Origin: RI-43 sp033764725
GTDB taxonomy: Bacteria > Pseudomonadota > Alphaproteobacteria > Caulobacterales > Aquidulcibacteraceae
DNA: 64,000 nt
Assembly (NCBI GenBank): GCA_033764725.1
Contig: JANRIR010000084.1
Location: 134,036 to 198,035 of the forward strand
Direction of reading: 5' to 3'
The translations under genes were made by a program, and so were the position numbers. Position 1 is the stretch's first letter; the number at the start of each line of letters is the position of its first letter. Below the pieces are notes generated by a model that saw only the letters and a list, made by a program, of their open reading frames with translations, searched no databases and was not told the origin of the DNA. Of the stretch, positions 33,773 to 42,540 are shown in pieces.

Positions 33773-34785
33773 CACACCGCCTCCTGGATGCGCGGATCGA
33801 GCACGGACTGCGCGATGTCGGCAGCGAGATTGAACGCCACATAGGCGATCGAGGCGATCAGCGCGAAACCCAGGATGACGGGATAATCCAACGCGAAAAT
33901 CGCCTGCACCACATAGGCGCCGACGCCAGGCCAGCCGAACGTCGTTTCGATCACCACTGAACCATAGAGCATCTGCGCCAGAGACAGCGCGAGGATGGGA
34001 ACCAGCGGTGTCAACACGTTGCGCATGGCGTGATGGCGCACGGCTTCGCCCTCACTCAAGCCGCTGGCGCGCGCCATACGCATGTAATCGGCGCTGAGCA
34101 CGCTCAAAGTCTGTGCTCGCACCAGTCGCGCCAGCGCACCGATATCGGCGATCGCGAGCGCCGCGACCGGCAAAGCCAGGTGCGCAAGCGCATCGATAAA
34201 GCCCGCCGCGTCGCCTGCCGCGAGCGTGTCGATGAGGAGAATACCGGTCGGTCCGCCTGGCTCGACGCCGCCGAAGCGGCCATTGGCGGGAAGCCATCCG
34301 AGTTCGCGATAGAACAGCAAAACCAGAAGCATTCCGAGCCAGAAGCCAGGCATCGAAATGCTGGCGACGGAGACCGCGCGCACGACATGATCAGGCCATC
34401 CGCCGCGCCGTCGCGCCGCCCACACGCCGAGTGGAATGGCGATCGCAGCGGCGACGATCAGCGCGGACGTCATCAATTCGATCGTCGCCGGCGCACGCGC
34501 GGCGATCTCTTCAAGCACCGGCCGTCCGGTCTGCACCGAGACGCCGAAATCGCCGCTCAGCACGCGCGCGAGATACGCGCCGTATTGCGCCCAGAGCGGT
34601 TGATCGAGGCCCAATCGCACGCGCAATTGCGCCACCGCCGCTTCCGTCGCCTGCGGGCCCGCGAGCAGACGCGCCGGATCGCTGGGCGACAAGGCGAGGA
34701 TCGCGAACGTGATCGCTGTGACCGACAACAGCACGACCGCCGAAAAGCCGGCGCGCTGCGCCAGGCGGACGACGCGCGTGCTCAC
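33772..34785 (-). CDS. oligopeptide ABC transporter permease (DppB/OppB-like)
   Basis: About 337 residues with six probable membrane segments. LSPSDPARLLAGPQAT and LRVRLGLDQPLWAQYGAYLA match the B-type permease N-terminus. The EAA loop reads MARASGLSEGEAVRHHAMRN and YGSVVIETTFGWPGVG follows. The start is a GTG at 34783-34785 overlapping the upstream stop (GTGA). The open frame continues to 35172 inside the CPBP gene, which is not credible for this family. Confidence 0.9.
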   Translation of the reverse strand: MSTRVVRLAQRAGFSAVVLLSVTAITFAILALSPSDPARLLAGPQATEAAVAQLRVRLGLDQPLWAQYGAYLARVLSGDFGVSVQTGRPVLEEIAARAPATIELMTSALIVAAAIAIPLGVWAARRRGGWPDHVVRAVSVASISMPGFWLGMLLVLLFYRELGWLPANGRFGGVEPGGPTGILLIDTLAAGDAAGFIDALAHLALPVAALAIADIGALARLVRAQTLSVLSADYMRMARASGLSEGEAVRHHAMRNVLTPLVPILALSLAQMLYGSVVIETTFGWPGVGAYVVQAIFALDYPVILGFALIASIAYVAFNLAADIAQSVLDPRIQEAV

Positions 34786-35744
34786 GTGCGGCGCCCAATC
34801 CGCGGGCCCAGCGCCGCGAATAGCGCAAGCGCCAGCACGATCACGATCGTGGTGCGCAGGTCGAGCGCACGCAGCAGCGGATGCACGCTCTCCATCCAGC
34901 CGCCGAACACCGCCCACGCGCCTTCGCCGAACGCCTTGCTCCACACATTCGTGCCGCCGTGGATCATGATCGCCACCCACACGCTGCCGCCGACGGCGTT
35001 CCACGCCGCCGCGATCACGATGCTGAGCGCGAGGCAGAGAACGAGAAACACGCTTTGGCCCACGACGAAATCCTGCAGCGGCGCACCCGACAGGATTGTC
35101 AACGCCTCGCGCGGCAAGTGCCAGGCCCACCACAGCACGCCGACGAGCAGAGCCGTCGCCAGGGGCGCACACTTTTCACTCAGCACATCCTGCAGAAAGC
35201 CGCGCCAGCCCAATTCCTCCAGCGTCCCGCCCTCGTCGAGGAACATGCCGAAAAAGAGACCAAGCCCGCTCACGCCGAACGCGGTCGTCCCCAGCGCCGT
35301 CAACGCCTCGCGCAGCGCCGCATCGCCGCCATGGCGCCACGTCATCCAGCCGAAGAGCGCCGCACCCGCCGCATAGACGATGAGAATCGCCGCATAGACA
35401 CCAAGCCCGCGCCGCCAAGTGACGTCGTTCCACGGCCGCAGCATCGCTGCGAGCCGGCCCAGACGTCCGCTCGCCGCGGCGACCGTCAGTGCAGCGATGC
35501 TCGGCGCGGCAGCGAACACTAAGACGCCTGCAAGGCTCGGCTCGGCGGCGACGAAACGCGCGATCCACGGAATGGAGACATAGCCGCCTGCATTGGCGAT
35601 ATCCCCCGCCAGGTACGCGAAGGCCGCCGCGGCGTCGGCGTCTCCGGACATGACGACGATCCCGTTCGCCATCACCGCGCACACGATCAGGACCGCCAGC
35701 ACATAGAAGCACGTGGCCGGCCGCCTGCGAACAAACCCGGCCAT
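34782..35744 (-). CDS. CPBP (CAAX-type) intramembrane metalloprotease
   Basis: About 320 residues, multi-spanning. The signature EELGWRGFLQDVLSE and VLWWAWHLPREAL match the CPBP zinc-site motifs, and IMIHGGTN supplies the last. It is a paralogue of the protein at 14924-15970 (DEGGTLEELGWRGF against DEGATCEELGWRGF). It is the first gene of the transporter operon, with GGAGGA about 9 bases before the ATG at 35744 and the permease gene overlapping its stop. A membrane protease at the head of a peptide-uptake operon is unusual. Its job, whether peptide processing, self-protection or maturation of a partner, is unknown. Confidence 0.8.
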   Translation of the reverse strand: MAGFVRRRPATCFYVLAVLIVCAVMANGIVVMSGDADAAAAFAYLAGDIANAGGYVSIPWIARFVAAEPSLAGVLVFAAAPSIAALTVAAASGRLGRLAAMLRPWNDVTWRRGLGVYAAILIVYAAGAALFGWMTWRHGGDAALREALTALGTTAFGVSGLGLFFGMFLDEGGTLEELGWRGFLQDVLSEKCAPLATALLVGVLWWAWHLPREALTILSGAPLQDFVVGQSVFLVLCLALSIVIAAAWNAVGGSVWVAIMIHGGTNVWSKAFGEGAWAVFGGWMESVHPLLRALDLRTTIVIVLALALFAALGPRIGRRT

Positions 35745-35813
35745 TGCGCGGCGTCCTCCCTCTCCCTCTAGCGCCCGCATGCACTGGACCCGAGAAATGC
35801 GGCTTGCGCAACC

Positions 35814-35841
35814 AAAACAAATTATGATTATGTTTTTTATG
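35814..35841. promoter_or_regulatory. AT-rich box, site h (divergent: soxB and transporter operon)
   Basis: AAAACAAATTATGATTATGT runs on as TTTTTATG, overlapping the possible start codons of soxB. On the minus strand it reads CATAAAAAACATAATCATAA, close to boxes e and i. It lies 70 bases upstream of the transporter operon's first gene and directly at soxB, so it could control both directions. Confidence 0.6.
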
Positions 35842-37110
35842 CCCCGGCCCGGCCCTCGCGGCTATTCCTTCGCGACGCTCGCCCGGCAGGCGGCGACCGG
35901 CCATGCCGGCTGGCGCCCCGCCTGGCGCACGCCGGCGCTGCGCGAGGCTTATGATTTCGTGATCGTGGGCGGCGGCGGCCATGGCCTGGCGACCGCCTAT
36001 TATCTTGCGCGCCATCACGGCGCGCGCTCGGTGGCGGTGCTGGAGAAAGGCTGGATCGGCGGGGGCAATACCGGCCGCAACACCACGATCGTGCGCTCGA
36101 ACTACAAGCTCGAGATCAATCAGCGCTTCTATGACTATTCCCTCGGCTTGTGGGAGACGCTGACCCGCGAGCTCAATTTCAATGTCATGTTTTCGCCGCG
36201 CGGCGTGTTGTTCCTCGCCCATTCCGACAGCGACATGAATGCGCTGGCCGAGCGCGGCGATGCGATGCGCCTGCGCGGCATCGATGCTGAACTTTTGTCT
36301 CTCGGCGACGTGCGCCGCTTTGCGCCGATCCTGGATTGTTCGCCGCAGGCGCGCTTTCCCATCCATGGCGGCCTGCTGCAGCGCCGCGCTGGAACCGCGC
36401 GTCATGATGCGGTCGCGTGGGGCTATGCGCGCGCCGCCGATGCGCTCGGCGTCGACATCATCCAGAACTGCGCCGTCACGGGCTTCGACATCGCTGGCGG
36501 ACGCACGATCGCGGTGCGCACGACGCAAGGGCGCGTGGCGGCGGGACGGATCGGGGTCGTGGTCGCCGGCGCCAGCAGCACGGTGATGGCGATGGCGGGG
36601 CTTCGGCTGCCGATCGAAACGCATCTGTTGCAGGCGTTCGTCAGCGAGCCGGTGAAGCCGATGGTGCACAGCGTGCTCTTGTCCGGCGCGGTGCATTGCT
36701 ATTTGAGCCAGACTGACAAAGGCGAAATCGTTCTCGGCGGCGATCTCGATTTCTATCCGAGCGTTTCGCAGCGCGGCGGCTTGCACCGCATCGAACAGGT
36801 CGCCGCACAAGCGATCGCGATGGTTCCTGCGCTCGGCCGCTTGCGCATGCAGCGCGCCTGGGCCGGCGCCATGGACATGACCATGGACGGCGCGCCGATA
36901 ATTGGAGCAACGCCCATCGAAGGCCTCTATCTCAATGGCGGCTGGTGCTATGGCGGGTTCAAGGCGACGCCGGCCTCCGGCTACACGTTCGCCCACACGC
37001 TGGCGACCGGCGCGCCGCATCCGCTCAACGCGCCCTATTCGCTCGATCGCTTCGCGCGTGGCGCAACGATCGACGAAGCCGGCGCCGGGCCGACGCCGCA
37101 CTTGCACTAA
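35839..37110 (+). CDS. soxB: sarcosine oxidase beta subunit (heterotetrameric)
   Basis: About 423 residues. YSFATLARQAATGHAGWRPAW is the characteristic N-terminus of SoxB (the run is shown in part), and FVIVGGGGHGLATAYYLARH is the FAD-binding site. GGWCYGGFKATPASG near the end is typical of the subunit. With the D, A and G subunits encoded directly downstream it oxidatively demethylates sarcosine (N-methylglycine) to glycine, passing the methyl to tetrahydrofolate. Three in-frame ATGs (35824, 35830, 35839) are possible and none has a Shine-Dalgarno, because the AT-rich box occupies that place. I chose the last; the first would add MIMFF. Confidence 0.9.
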   Translation: MPRPGPRGYSFATLARQAATGHAGWRPAWRTPALREAYDFVIVGGGGHGLATAYYLARHHGARSVAVLEKGWIGGGNTGRNTTIVRSNYKLEINQRFYDYSLGLWETLTRELNFNVMFSPRGVLFLAHSDSDMNALAERGDAMRLRGIDAELLSLGDVRRFAPILDCSPQARFPIHGGLLQRRAGTARHDAVAWGYARAADALGVDIIQNCAVTGFDIAGGRTIAVRTTQGRVAAGRIGVVVAGASSTVMAMAGLRLPIETHLLQAFVSEPVKPMVHSVLLSGAVHCYLSQTDKGEIVLGGDLDFYPSVSQRGGLHRIEQVAAQAIAMVPALGRLRMQRAWAGAMDMTMDGAPIIGATPIEGLYLNGGWCYGGFKATPASGYTFAHTLATGAPHPLNAPYSLDRFARGATIDEAGAGPTPHLH

Positions 37111-37115
37111 AGCGC

Positions 37116-37361
37116 ATGATGGTGATCCCTTGCCCCCATTGCGGCCCGCGCACGGAGATCGAATTCGTCTTCGGCCGCGCGCTCGAAGCGGCACATGCGC
37201 ATGACGATCCCGCAGCGATGATGCGCCGCGCCAATCCCGCAGGCTGGACCGCTGAAGTGTGGCGGCACATCCATGGCTGCGGCGCCTGGATCGTGGTGGA
37301 GCGCAACACGGCGACCCATGCCGTTAAGGGCACGCGTCTGCCCGAGGTCCCGGCGCCGTGA
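37116..37361 (+). CDS. soxD: sarcosine oxidase delta subunit
   Basis: About 81 residues. The zinc-binding N-terminus reads MMVIPCPHCGPRTEIEF and a second cysteine is in HIHGCGAWIVVERNT, as in SoxD. It completes the heterotetramer. The start lies 5 bases after soxB, and its stop overlaps the GTG of soxA by 4 bases, so the subunits are translated as a coupled set. Confidence 0.9.
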   Translation: MMVIPCPHCGPRTEIEFVFGRALEAAHAHDDPAAMMRRANPAGWTAEVWRHIHGCGAWIVVERNTATHAVKGTRLPEVPAP

Positions 37362-40279
37362 GCGCCTATCGGCTTGCGGATGGCGGCGCGATCGATCGCG
37401 ACCGGGTTGTGCGCTTCACCTTTAATGGCCGCGCGATGAGCGGCTTTTCCGGCGACACGCTGGCCTCTGCGCTGCTCGGCGCCGGAGTGATGCTCGTTGG
37501 GCGCAGCTTCAAGCGCCATCGCCCACGCGGCGTCTTGAGTGCGGGCCCTGAAGAACCGAACGCGCTGGTCGGCGTCGGCGAAGGCGGCCGCTTCGAGCCG
37601 AACACGCAAGCCACGCAAATCCGGCTCTATCCGGATTTGATCGCCAGAAGCCAGAATCATTGGCCCAGCCTTGGCTTCGATGCGCTCGCCGCGCTCGACG
37701 CCGCGTCGGCGCTGTTTCCCGCCGGATTCTACTACAAGACCTTCAAGTCGCCCTTGCGCGCATGGCCGCTCTATGAGCGCGTGATCCGCGCGCTTGCGGG
37801 ACTGGGCGAGCCGCCGAAACTGCCCGATCCAGATTCGTATGGAGAACGCTTCGCGCATGCCGACGTGCTCGTCGTGGGCCTTGGCCCGGCAGGCCTCGCG
37901 GCGGCGCGCGCAGCGGCTGAAGCCGGCTTGCGGGTTATCGCGGTCGAGCAAGACTTTCGCCCCGGCGGCGCGCTTCTCGCGGCGGCAACCCGGATCAATG
38001 GCGCGCCGAGTGATCTTTTCGTCGACCAGCAAGCTTCGGCGCTGCGCGAGGCGGGCGCGCGCGTTCTCACGCGCACGACCGCGTTCGGCGTGTACGACCA
38101 TGGGCTTGTCGGCCTCGTGGAGCGTCTCGCCGAGCCTGGGCAAACGCCATCCGGGGCGATCGCGCAGCGGCTCTGGAAAGTGCGCGCGGGGCGCATCATT
38201 CTCGCCGCAGGCGCGATCGAACGCCCGCTCACGTTCGCCGACAACGACCGCCCCGGCGTGATGCTGGCGCATGCGGGGGCGGCGTATGCGCAGCGCTATG
38301 CGGTGGCCGCCGGTCGGCGCGTCCTGTTCGTCGCGTCGAGCGACGCCGACTACGCCGCGCTTGACGCCCTTTTGCGTTGCGGCGTTTCAGTCTGCGCTGT
38401 GATCGATCCGCGCGAGATGGCCGCGATTGCGCCGCCGGCGCGCGTGATCGCCGCCCGCGCCGGCGAACACCGAACGGAAACGACTGTGATCGGCGCGCTC
38501 GGCGGCGCCCGGGTGGAAGGCGCGCGCGTGCGGCGTCGCGGCGTCGACGGGACGCTTGACGGCGATGCGATGCTCGTCGCCGGCGGCTGGACGCCGACCA
38601 TCCATCTCCATGCGCACATGCGCGGCGCGCTTGCCTATGACGCCGCACGCGGCGTGTTCCTGCCGCAGAGCGAGACCGACACCGTGCGCGCAGTCGGCGC
38701 CTGCGCGGGCGTTGCAAGCACGGCGCAATGCTGGCGCGATGGTTGGCGCGCCGGGGCCGACGCCGCGCGCGCGCTGGGGCGATCCGCGCCCGACGATCCA
38801 TCGCCCGAGATCGACGCGCCGCTGGATGAGCATGACGGTTTCGCCCTCCCCATCCCGCCGCGCGGAGCCGACAAGCAGGCGTTTGTCGATTTTCAAAACG
38901 ATGTGACGATGGCCGACATCGCGCTCGCCGCACGCGAAGGCTATCGCGCGGTCGAGCATTTGAAGCGCTACACCACGCTCGGCATGGGCGCTGATCAGGG
39001 CAAGACAAGCAATCTCATCGGGCTGCATGCGCTCGCCGCAACGCGCGAGGCCACGCCCGGCAGCATCGGCCTGACGACCTATCGCCCGCCCTTCACGCCT
39101 GTCACCTTAAGCGCGCTCGCCCACGATCAGACCGGGGCGAACCTGGAGCCGACGCGGCGTTCGCCGATCTTCGACGATCTGGTCGCTGCAGGCGCCGTCA
39201 TGCAGACGAGCGGCTTGTGGCTGCGTCCGCGCTATTTCGCGACGCACGGCGAGACGCTGCATGAGGCGGCGCTGCATGAGGCGCGCGCCGTGCGCACAGC
39301 GGTCGGCGTCGCCGATGCATCGACGCTCGGCAAGATCGAAATCGCCGGCCCCGACGCCGGCGCGCTGATCGATCTTGCCTATGCGACCGGCGTGCGCACG
39401 CTCCAAGTGGGCAAGGCGCGCTACGCCGTGATGTTGAACGACGATGGATTTGTGTATGACGACGGTACGATCTGGCGCCTCGGCGCCGAGCGCTATCTCG
39501 CCACCGCATCGACAGCGCGCACTGCGGGCGTGCTTCAGCGGCTCACCTTTCTCCGCGATGTCGTTGCGCCGCATTACGATGTCGATGTATTCGACGCCAC
39601 GGAAGCCTGGGCGGCCCTCGTCGTCGCCGGGCCGCGCGCAGCGGACGTCTTGCGCGCAACGCTCGGCGACGTGCCGCCGATGGCGCCGCAGGCGGTTGTC
39701 GAGACGCCTGCGCTGCGCATCGCGCGCATCTCCTATAGCGGCGAACACGCCTATGAACTCTATTGCCGGCCCGATGCAGCATCGGCGCTGTGGCGCAATC
39801 TGCATGCGGCCGCGCGTGCTGCGCAGGGCGCGCTCTATGGTCTGGAAGCGCTTGAATGGCTGCGCATCGAGAAGGGCCACGTCGCTGTCGGCGCGGAGAT
39901 CGACGGCCGCACGAGCGCAACGGATCTCGGCCTGAAGGCGTTCATCAAGAAGGCGCCGCATGCCGGCGCGCGCGCCGCGCAGCGCCCGGCCTTCACGGCG
40001 GAAGGACGCTGGCGTCTCGTGGGCTTGCGCAGCGCATACGGCGCCGACATCCCCGAAGGGGCGCCGCTGGTGGACGATGCCGGCGAGCAATGCGGGCGCG
40101 TAACGTCGAGCGGATTCGGCGTCGGCGTCGGTGGGGCGGTCGCTCTTGGCCTGATGCGCGACGGGCCGGCCCATCACGGCGCGATCGTCACGGCGGCGTC
40201 CGCCACGCGGCGGCGTCATGTGCGTGTGCGCGTGGGCCCGTCGTGCGCGTACGATCCGGAGGGCGCGCGCCTTGCCTGA
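37358..40279 (+). CDS. soxA: sarcosine oxidase alpha subunit
   Basis: A 973-residue multidomain protein. The N-terminus (about 20-60, GFSGDTLASALLGAGVML then GRSFKRHRPRG) is the ferredoxin-like small domain. ADVLVVGLGPAGLAAARAAA is the NAD-binding Rossmann site. The C-terminal half is a folate-binding aminomethyltransferase (GcvT-like) domain where methylene-tetrahydrofolate forms, with AYELYC and YGLEALEWLRIEKGHV. The start is GTG at 37358. Length and domain order are those of the family (about 960-1000). Confidence 0.92.
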   Translation: MSAYRLADGGAIDRDRVVRFTFNGRAMSGFSGDTLASALLGAGVMLVGRSFKRHRPRGVLSAGPEEPNALVGVGEGGRFEPNTQATQIRLYPDLIARSQNHWPSLGFDALAALDAASALFPAGFYYKTFKSPLRAWPLYERVIRALAGLGEPPKLPDPDSYGERFAHADVLVVGLGPAGLAAARAAAEAGLRVIAVEQDFRPGGALLAAATRINGAPSDLFVDQQASALREAGARVLTRTTAFGVYDHGLVGLVERLAEPGQTPSGAIAQRLWKVRAGRIILAAGAIERPLTFADNDRPGVMLAHAGAAYAQRYAVAAGRRVLFVASSDADYAALDALLRCGVSVCAVIDPREMAAIAPPARVIAARAGEHRTETTVIGALGGARVEGARVRRRGVDGTLDGDAMLVAGGWTPTIHLHAHMRGALAYDAARGVFLPQSETDTVRAVGACAGVASTAQCWRDGWRAGADAARALGRSAPDDPSPEIDAPLDEHDGFALPIPPRGADKQAFVDFQNDVTMADIALAAREGYRAVEHLKRYTTLGMGADQGKTSNLIGLHALAATREATPGSIGLTTYRPPFTPVTLSALAHDQTGANLEPTRRSPIFDDLVAAGAVMQTSGLWLRPRYFATHGETLHEAALHEARAVRTAVGVADASTLGKIEIAGPDAGALIDLAYATGVRTLQVGKARYAVMLNDDGFVYDDGTIWRLGAERYLATASTARTAGVLQRLTFLRDVVAPHYDVDVFDATEAWAALVVAGPRAADVLRATLGDVPPMAPQAVVETPALRIARISYSGEHAYELYCRPDAASALWRNLHAAARAAQGALYGLEALEWLRIEKGHVAVGAEIDGRTSATDLGLKAFIKKAPHAGARAAQRPAFTAEGRWRLVGLRSAYGADIPEGAPLVDDAGEQCGRVTSSGFGVGVGGAVALGLMRDGPAHHGAIVTAASATRRRHVRVRVGPSCAYDPEGARLA

Positions 40280-40730
40280 ACGCTGCGCCCTCTCTGCGCC
40301 AACCTATCCGAACGTGATGCGCATCGCTGCATTGCGCGCCGCGAACGCGCACACGGCCGATTGGCCGCCGCCGGGTCGCTCGGCGACATTGCCCGACGGC
40401 GCACGCCTAGTCTGGTGCGCGCCGCGCGTATGGTTGCGCATTGAAGGAAACGCAGCTCTGGACGCAGCGGAGGGTTTCATCGGCAGCGACATCACCGGAT
40501 CGCTCGCCTGCATTCGCTGCAGCGGCAGAGCGTGGCGCGACATGGTGCAAAGCGCGTGCCCGCTCGATCTCGACAAGGATTTTCCCGCCGACGCGTCGGC
40601 ATCGAGCGTCTTCGGCCATTTCACGATCCTGATCGACGTCGTTGCGGCGGACGCGGCCGATCTCTACGTCTCGCGGTCATACGCGGGAGACTTCGCGCAC
40701 GCGCTCGACGCCGCGCGCCACCGCGCCTAA
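40272..40730 (+). CDS. soxG: sarcosine oxidase gamma subunit (probable)
   Basis: About 152 residues. It is the least conserved subunit, recognised mainly by position after soxA and by fragments such as ACPLDLDKDFPADASASSVF, similar to the SoxG sequence around the folate-binding interface. The start is the TTG at 40272, which overlaps soxA by 8 bases and has GGAGGG 8 bases upstream. An ATG at 40317 is the alternative. Its 3' end overlaps the convergent PLP-enzyme gene by 4 bases. Confidence 0.75.
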   Translation: MPERCALSAPTYPNVMRIAALRAANAHTADWPPPGRSATLPDGARLVWCAPRVWLRIEGNAALDAAEGFIGSDITGSLACIRCSGRAWRDMVQSACPLDLDKDFPADASASSVFGHFTILIDVVAADAADLYVSRSYAGDFAHALDAARHRA

Positions 40731-41683
40731 TCATAGAGATCCGTGCTCGCATATTTGAGCCCGCTGTCGCAGATCAGAATAGCAACGACGCCGCCGCGCT
40801 CGGGGCCTTCGAGCAGGCGAAGCGCCGCGGCGACATTCGCGCCAGCGGAATAGCCGCCCAGAATGCCCTCGACGCGCGCGAGGTAGCGCGCCGCATTGCG
40901 CGCATCTTCGTCATCGACGGCCAGAAACCCGTCGATGCGCGCATCCTGCAGCAGCGGCAGATGCGGCATCGCATAGCCGCCGCCCTGGATGCGATGGTTC
41001 GGTCGGGTGACGGCGCCGCCCGCCAGCGCCTGCGCGCCCGCCGGCTCAACGACATAGGCGCGCACACGCGGATTGCGCGCGTGCAGCGCGCGCGACACGC
41101 CGGCGAACGCCCCGCCGGAGCCGACGAAATCGCAAAACGCGGTGACCGAACCGCCCGATTGCGCCCAGATCTCGGCGCCCGTACCGTCTTCGTGCGCCGT
41201 CCTGCTGCCGGCGCGATGAAACTGATCGATGCGAAACGCGTTGCGCCGCGCGACGATCTCGATCGTGCGCGCCTCGACACGGGCGAGATCGTCGCCGCTC
41301 ACCTGACCGACCTGCCCGCCACGGGCCTGATCGACGATCACGACCTCCGCGCCGTAGGCCCGCATCATCTGGGCGCGCTCCGGCGAATTGCCCGCCGACA
41401 TCACCGCAACGAACGGATGGCCCAGCACCGCGCACACGATCGCTGCGCCCACGCCCGTCGAGCCGGACGTGAGCTCCACGACCGTCTGCCCCGGCGCGAG
41501 ATCGCCGTTGGCGCGGGCGTCCTCGATGATGCGCCTGGCGATGCGATCCTTCTTCGACAGGCCGGGATTGAAAAACTCAAGCTTTGCGACAATGCGGCCG
41601 TCGAGACCCTGGGTTAGCCGATCGAGCGCCACCAGCGGCGTTGCGCCGATGGCGTCGAGCGCGGAGGCGACGAGGCCGGTCAC
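40727..41683 (-). CDS. PLP-dependent cysteine synthase-family protein
   Basis: A 318-residue fold type II PLP enzyme. The PLP lysine motif is NPGLSKKDRIARR (about 39-51), the phosphate loop ELTSGSTGVG follows, and GSGGAFAGV takes the place of the usual GTGGT. This points to the CysK/CysM family rather than threonine dehydratases. It is translationally coupled to the M55 peptidase (GTG start overlapping its stop). The replacement near the PLP loop and the peptidase partner suggest a catabolic or specialised reaction on an amino acid released from a peptide. Ordinary cysteine synthesis is the alternative. Confidence 0.8.
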   Translation of the reverse strand: MTGLVASALDAIGATPLVALDRLTQGLDGRIVAKLEFFNPGLSKKDRIARRIIEDARANGDLAPGQTVVELTSGSTGVGAAIVCAVLGHPFVAVMSAGNSPERAQMMRAYGAEVVIVDQARGGQVGQVSGDDLARVEARTIEIVARRNAFRIDQFHRAGSRTAHEDGTGAEIWAQSGGSVTAFCDFVGSGGAFAGVSRALHARNPRVRAYVVEPAGAQALAGGAVTRPNHRIQGGGYAMPHLPLLQDARIDGFLAVDDEDARNAARYLARVEGILGGYSAGANVAAALRLLEGPERGGVVAILICDSGLKYASTDLYD

Positions 41684-42507
41684 AGCACGCCGCGCGGATA
41701 GAAAATCGCAAAGCTGATCGCTTGCATGATGTCGCGCACGCTGCCGGCTTCGAACCGGGCGGTGAACGGATCGCGCGCGGTGAAGCAGGGCAGCAGATCA
41801 AGCAGGCCGGCGGTGACGCGATTGGTGAACGTCATGTCGAGCGTGAATGGCGGATCGAGTTTGAAGGGCGCGATTTCTGCGCGCCGCGCGAGTGCGCGAC
41901 TTGTGGCGGCGGCGACGGCGGCGGCGCCCTCCTTTGGCGTCATGCTTTCTGCGGATTTCCATGAGATCGCGCGCTTCAACACGCACGTCTCCACCGCAGG
42001 AATCGCGTCGCGCAGTTGCGCGCAAGCGGCGTCGTCGCCGGTGATCAGCACCGTTGGCACGCCATACTCGCCCGCCAGCGCGGCGTTCAAATAAGCTTCC
42101 GAGAACGCGACGCCGTTCAGGCGAAGTTCGGCGAACAAACCGCCATGATAGGTGTGCGCCAGCACGCCTGCTGCGCCAGTCGCCGAACCATGAAAGCCGA
42201 TCATCAAGCACGCATCCACGCCAGCGCTTTCGACGCCCTCCATCTGCAGAAGCGGCCGCGGCCAGGAGCGGATCAGCCGCGTGCGCGGCGGCAGACCGTC
42301 CGGCAGAAGATTGAGCGCATTGCCGTGGCCGTCGGCGACAATGACCTCGTCGTAGCCGGCCTGCAGCGCGACCGTCGCGGCGGCGCCGACTTCCGCCGTC
42401 ATCCATCCGCGCGCAGCTTGCCACTCGAATTCTTTCGGCCCAAGCTGGTCGACGCTGGCGACGCCCGCCACGCCCTCAATGTCGGCTGCAATGAAAAGCC
42501 TGCGCAT
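41680..42507 (-). CDS. M55-family D-aminopeptidase (DppA-like)
   Basis: A 275-residue zinc peptidase. LFIAADIEGVAGV opens the protein and VADGHGN and GFHGSATGAAGVLAHTYHG supply the metal and active-site histidines of the M55 (DppA) family, which makes decameric D-aminopeptidases. It removes N-terminal D-residues from short peptides. No signal peptide, so it acts in the cytosol. It is the first gene of a two-gene minus-strand unit with the PLP enzyme. Unlike most units in this island it has no AT-rich box upstream; only 33 bases separate it from the divergent NTF2-like gene. Confidence 0.85.
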   Translation of the reverse strand: MRRLFIAADIEGVAGVASVDQLGPKEFEWQAARGWMTAEVGAAATVALQAGYDEVIVADGHGNALNLLPDGLPPRTRLIRSWPRPLLQMEGVESAGVDACLMIGFHGSATGAAGVLAHTYHGGLFAELRLNGVAFSEAYLNAALAGEYGVPTVLITGDDAACAQLRDAIPAVETCVLKRAISWKSAESMTPKEGAAAVAAATSRALARRAEIAPFKLDPPFTLDMTFTNRVTAGLLDLLPCFTARDPFTARFEAGSVRDIMQAISFAIFYPRGVL

Positions 42508-42540
42508 CCTATCCGCCTGTCAGAAACGATCCATCCGCCG

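Noticed and set aside
35176..37194. A 672-codon minus-strand open frame across soxB
   Set aside because: Antisense of soxB and partly the CPBP gene. The protein is arginine-rich with no family motif.
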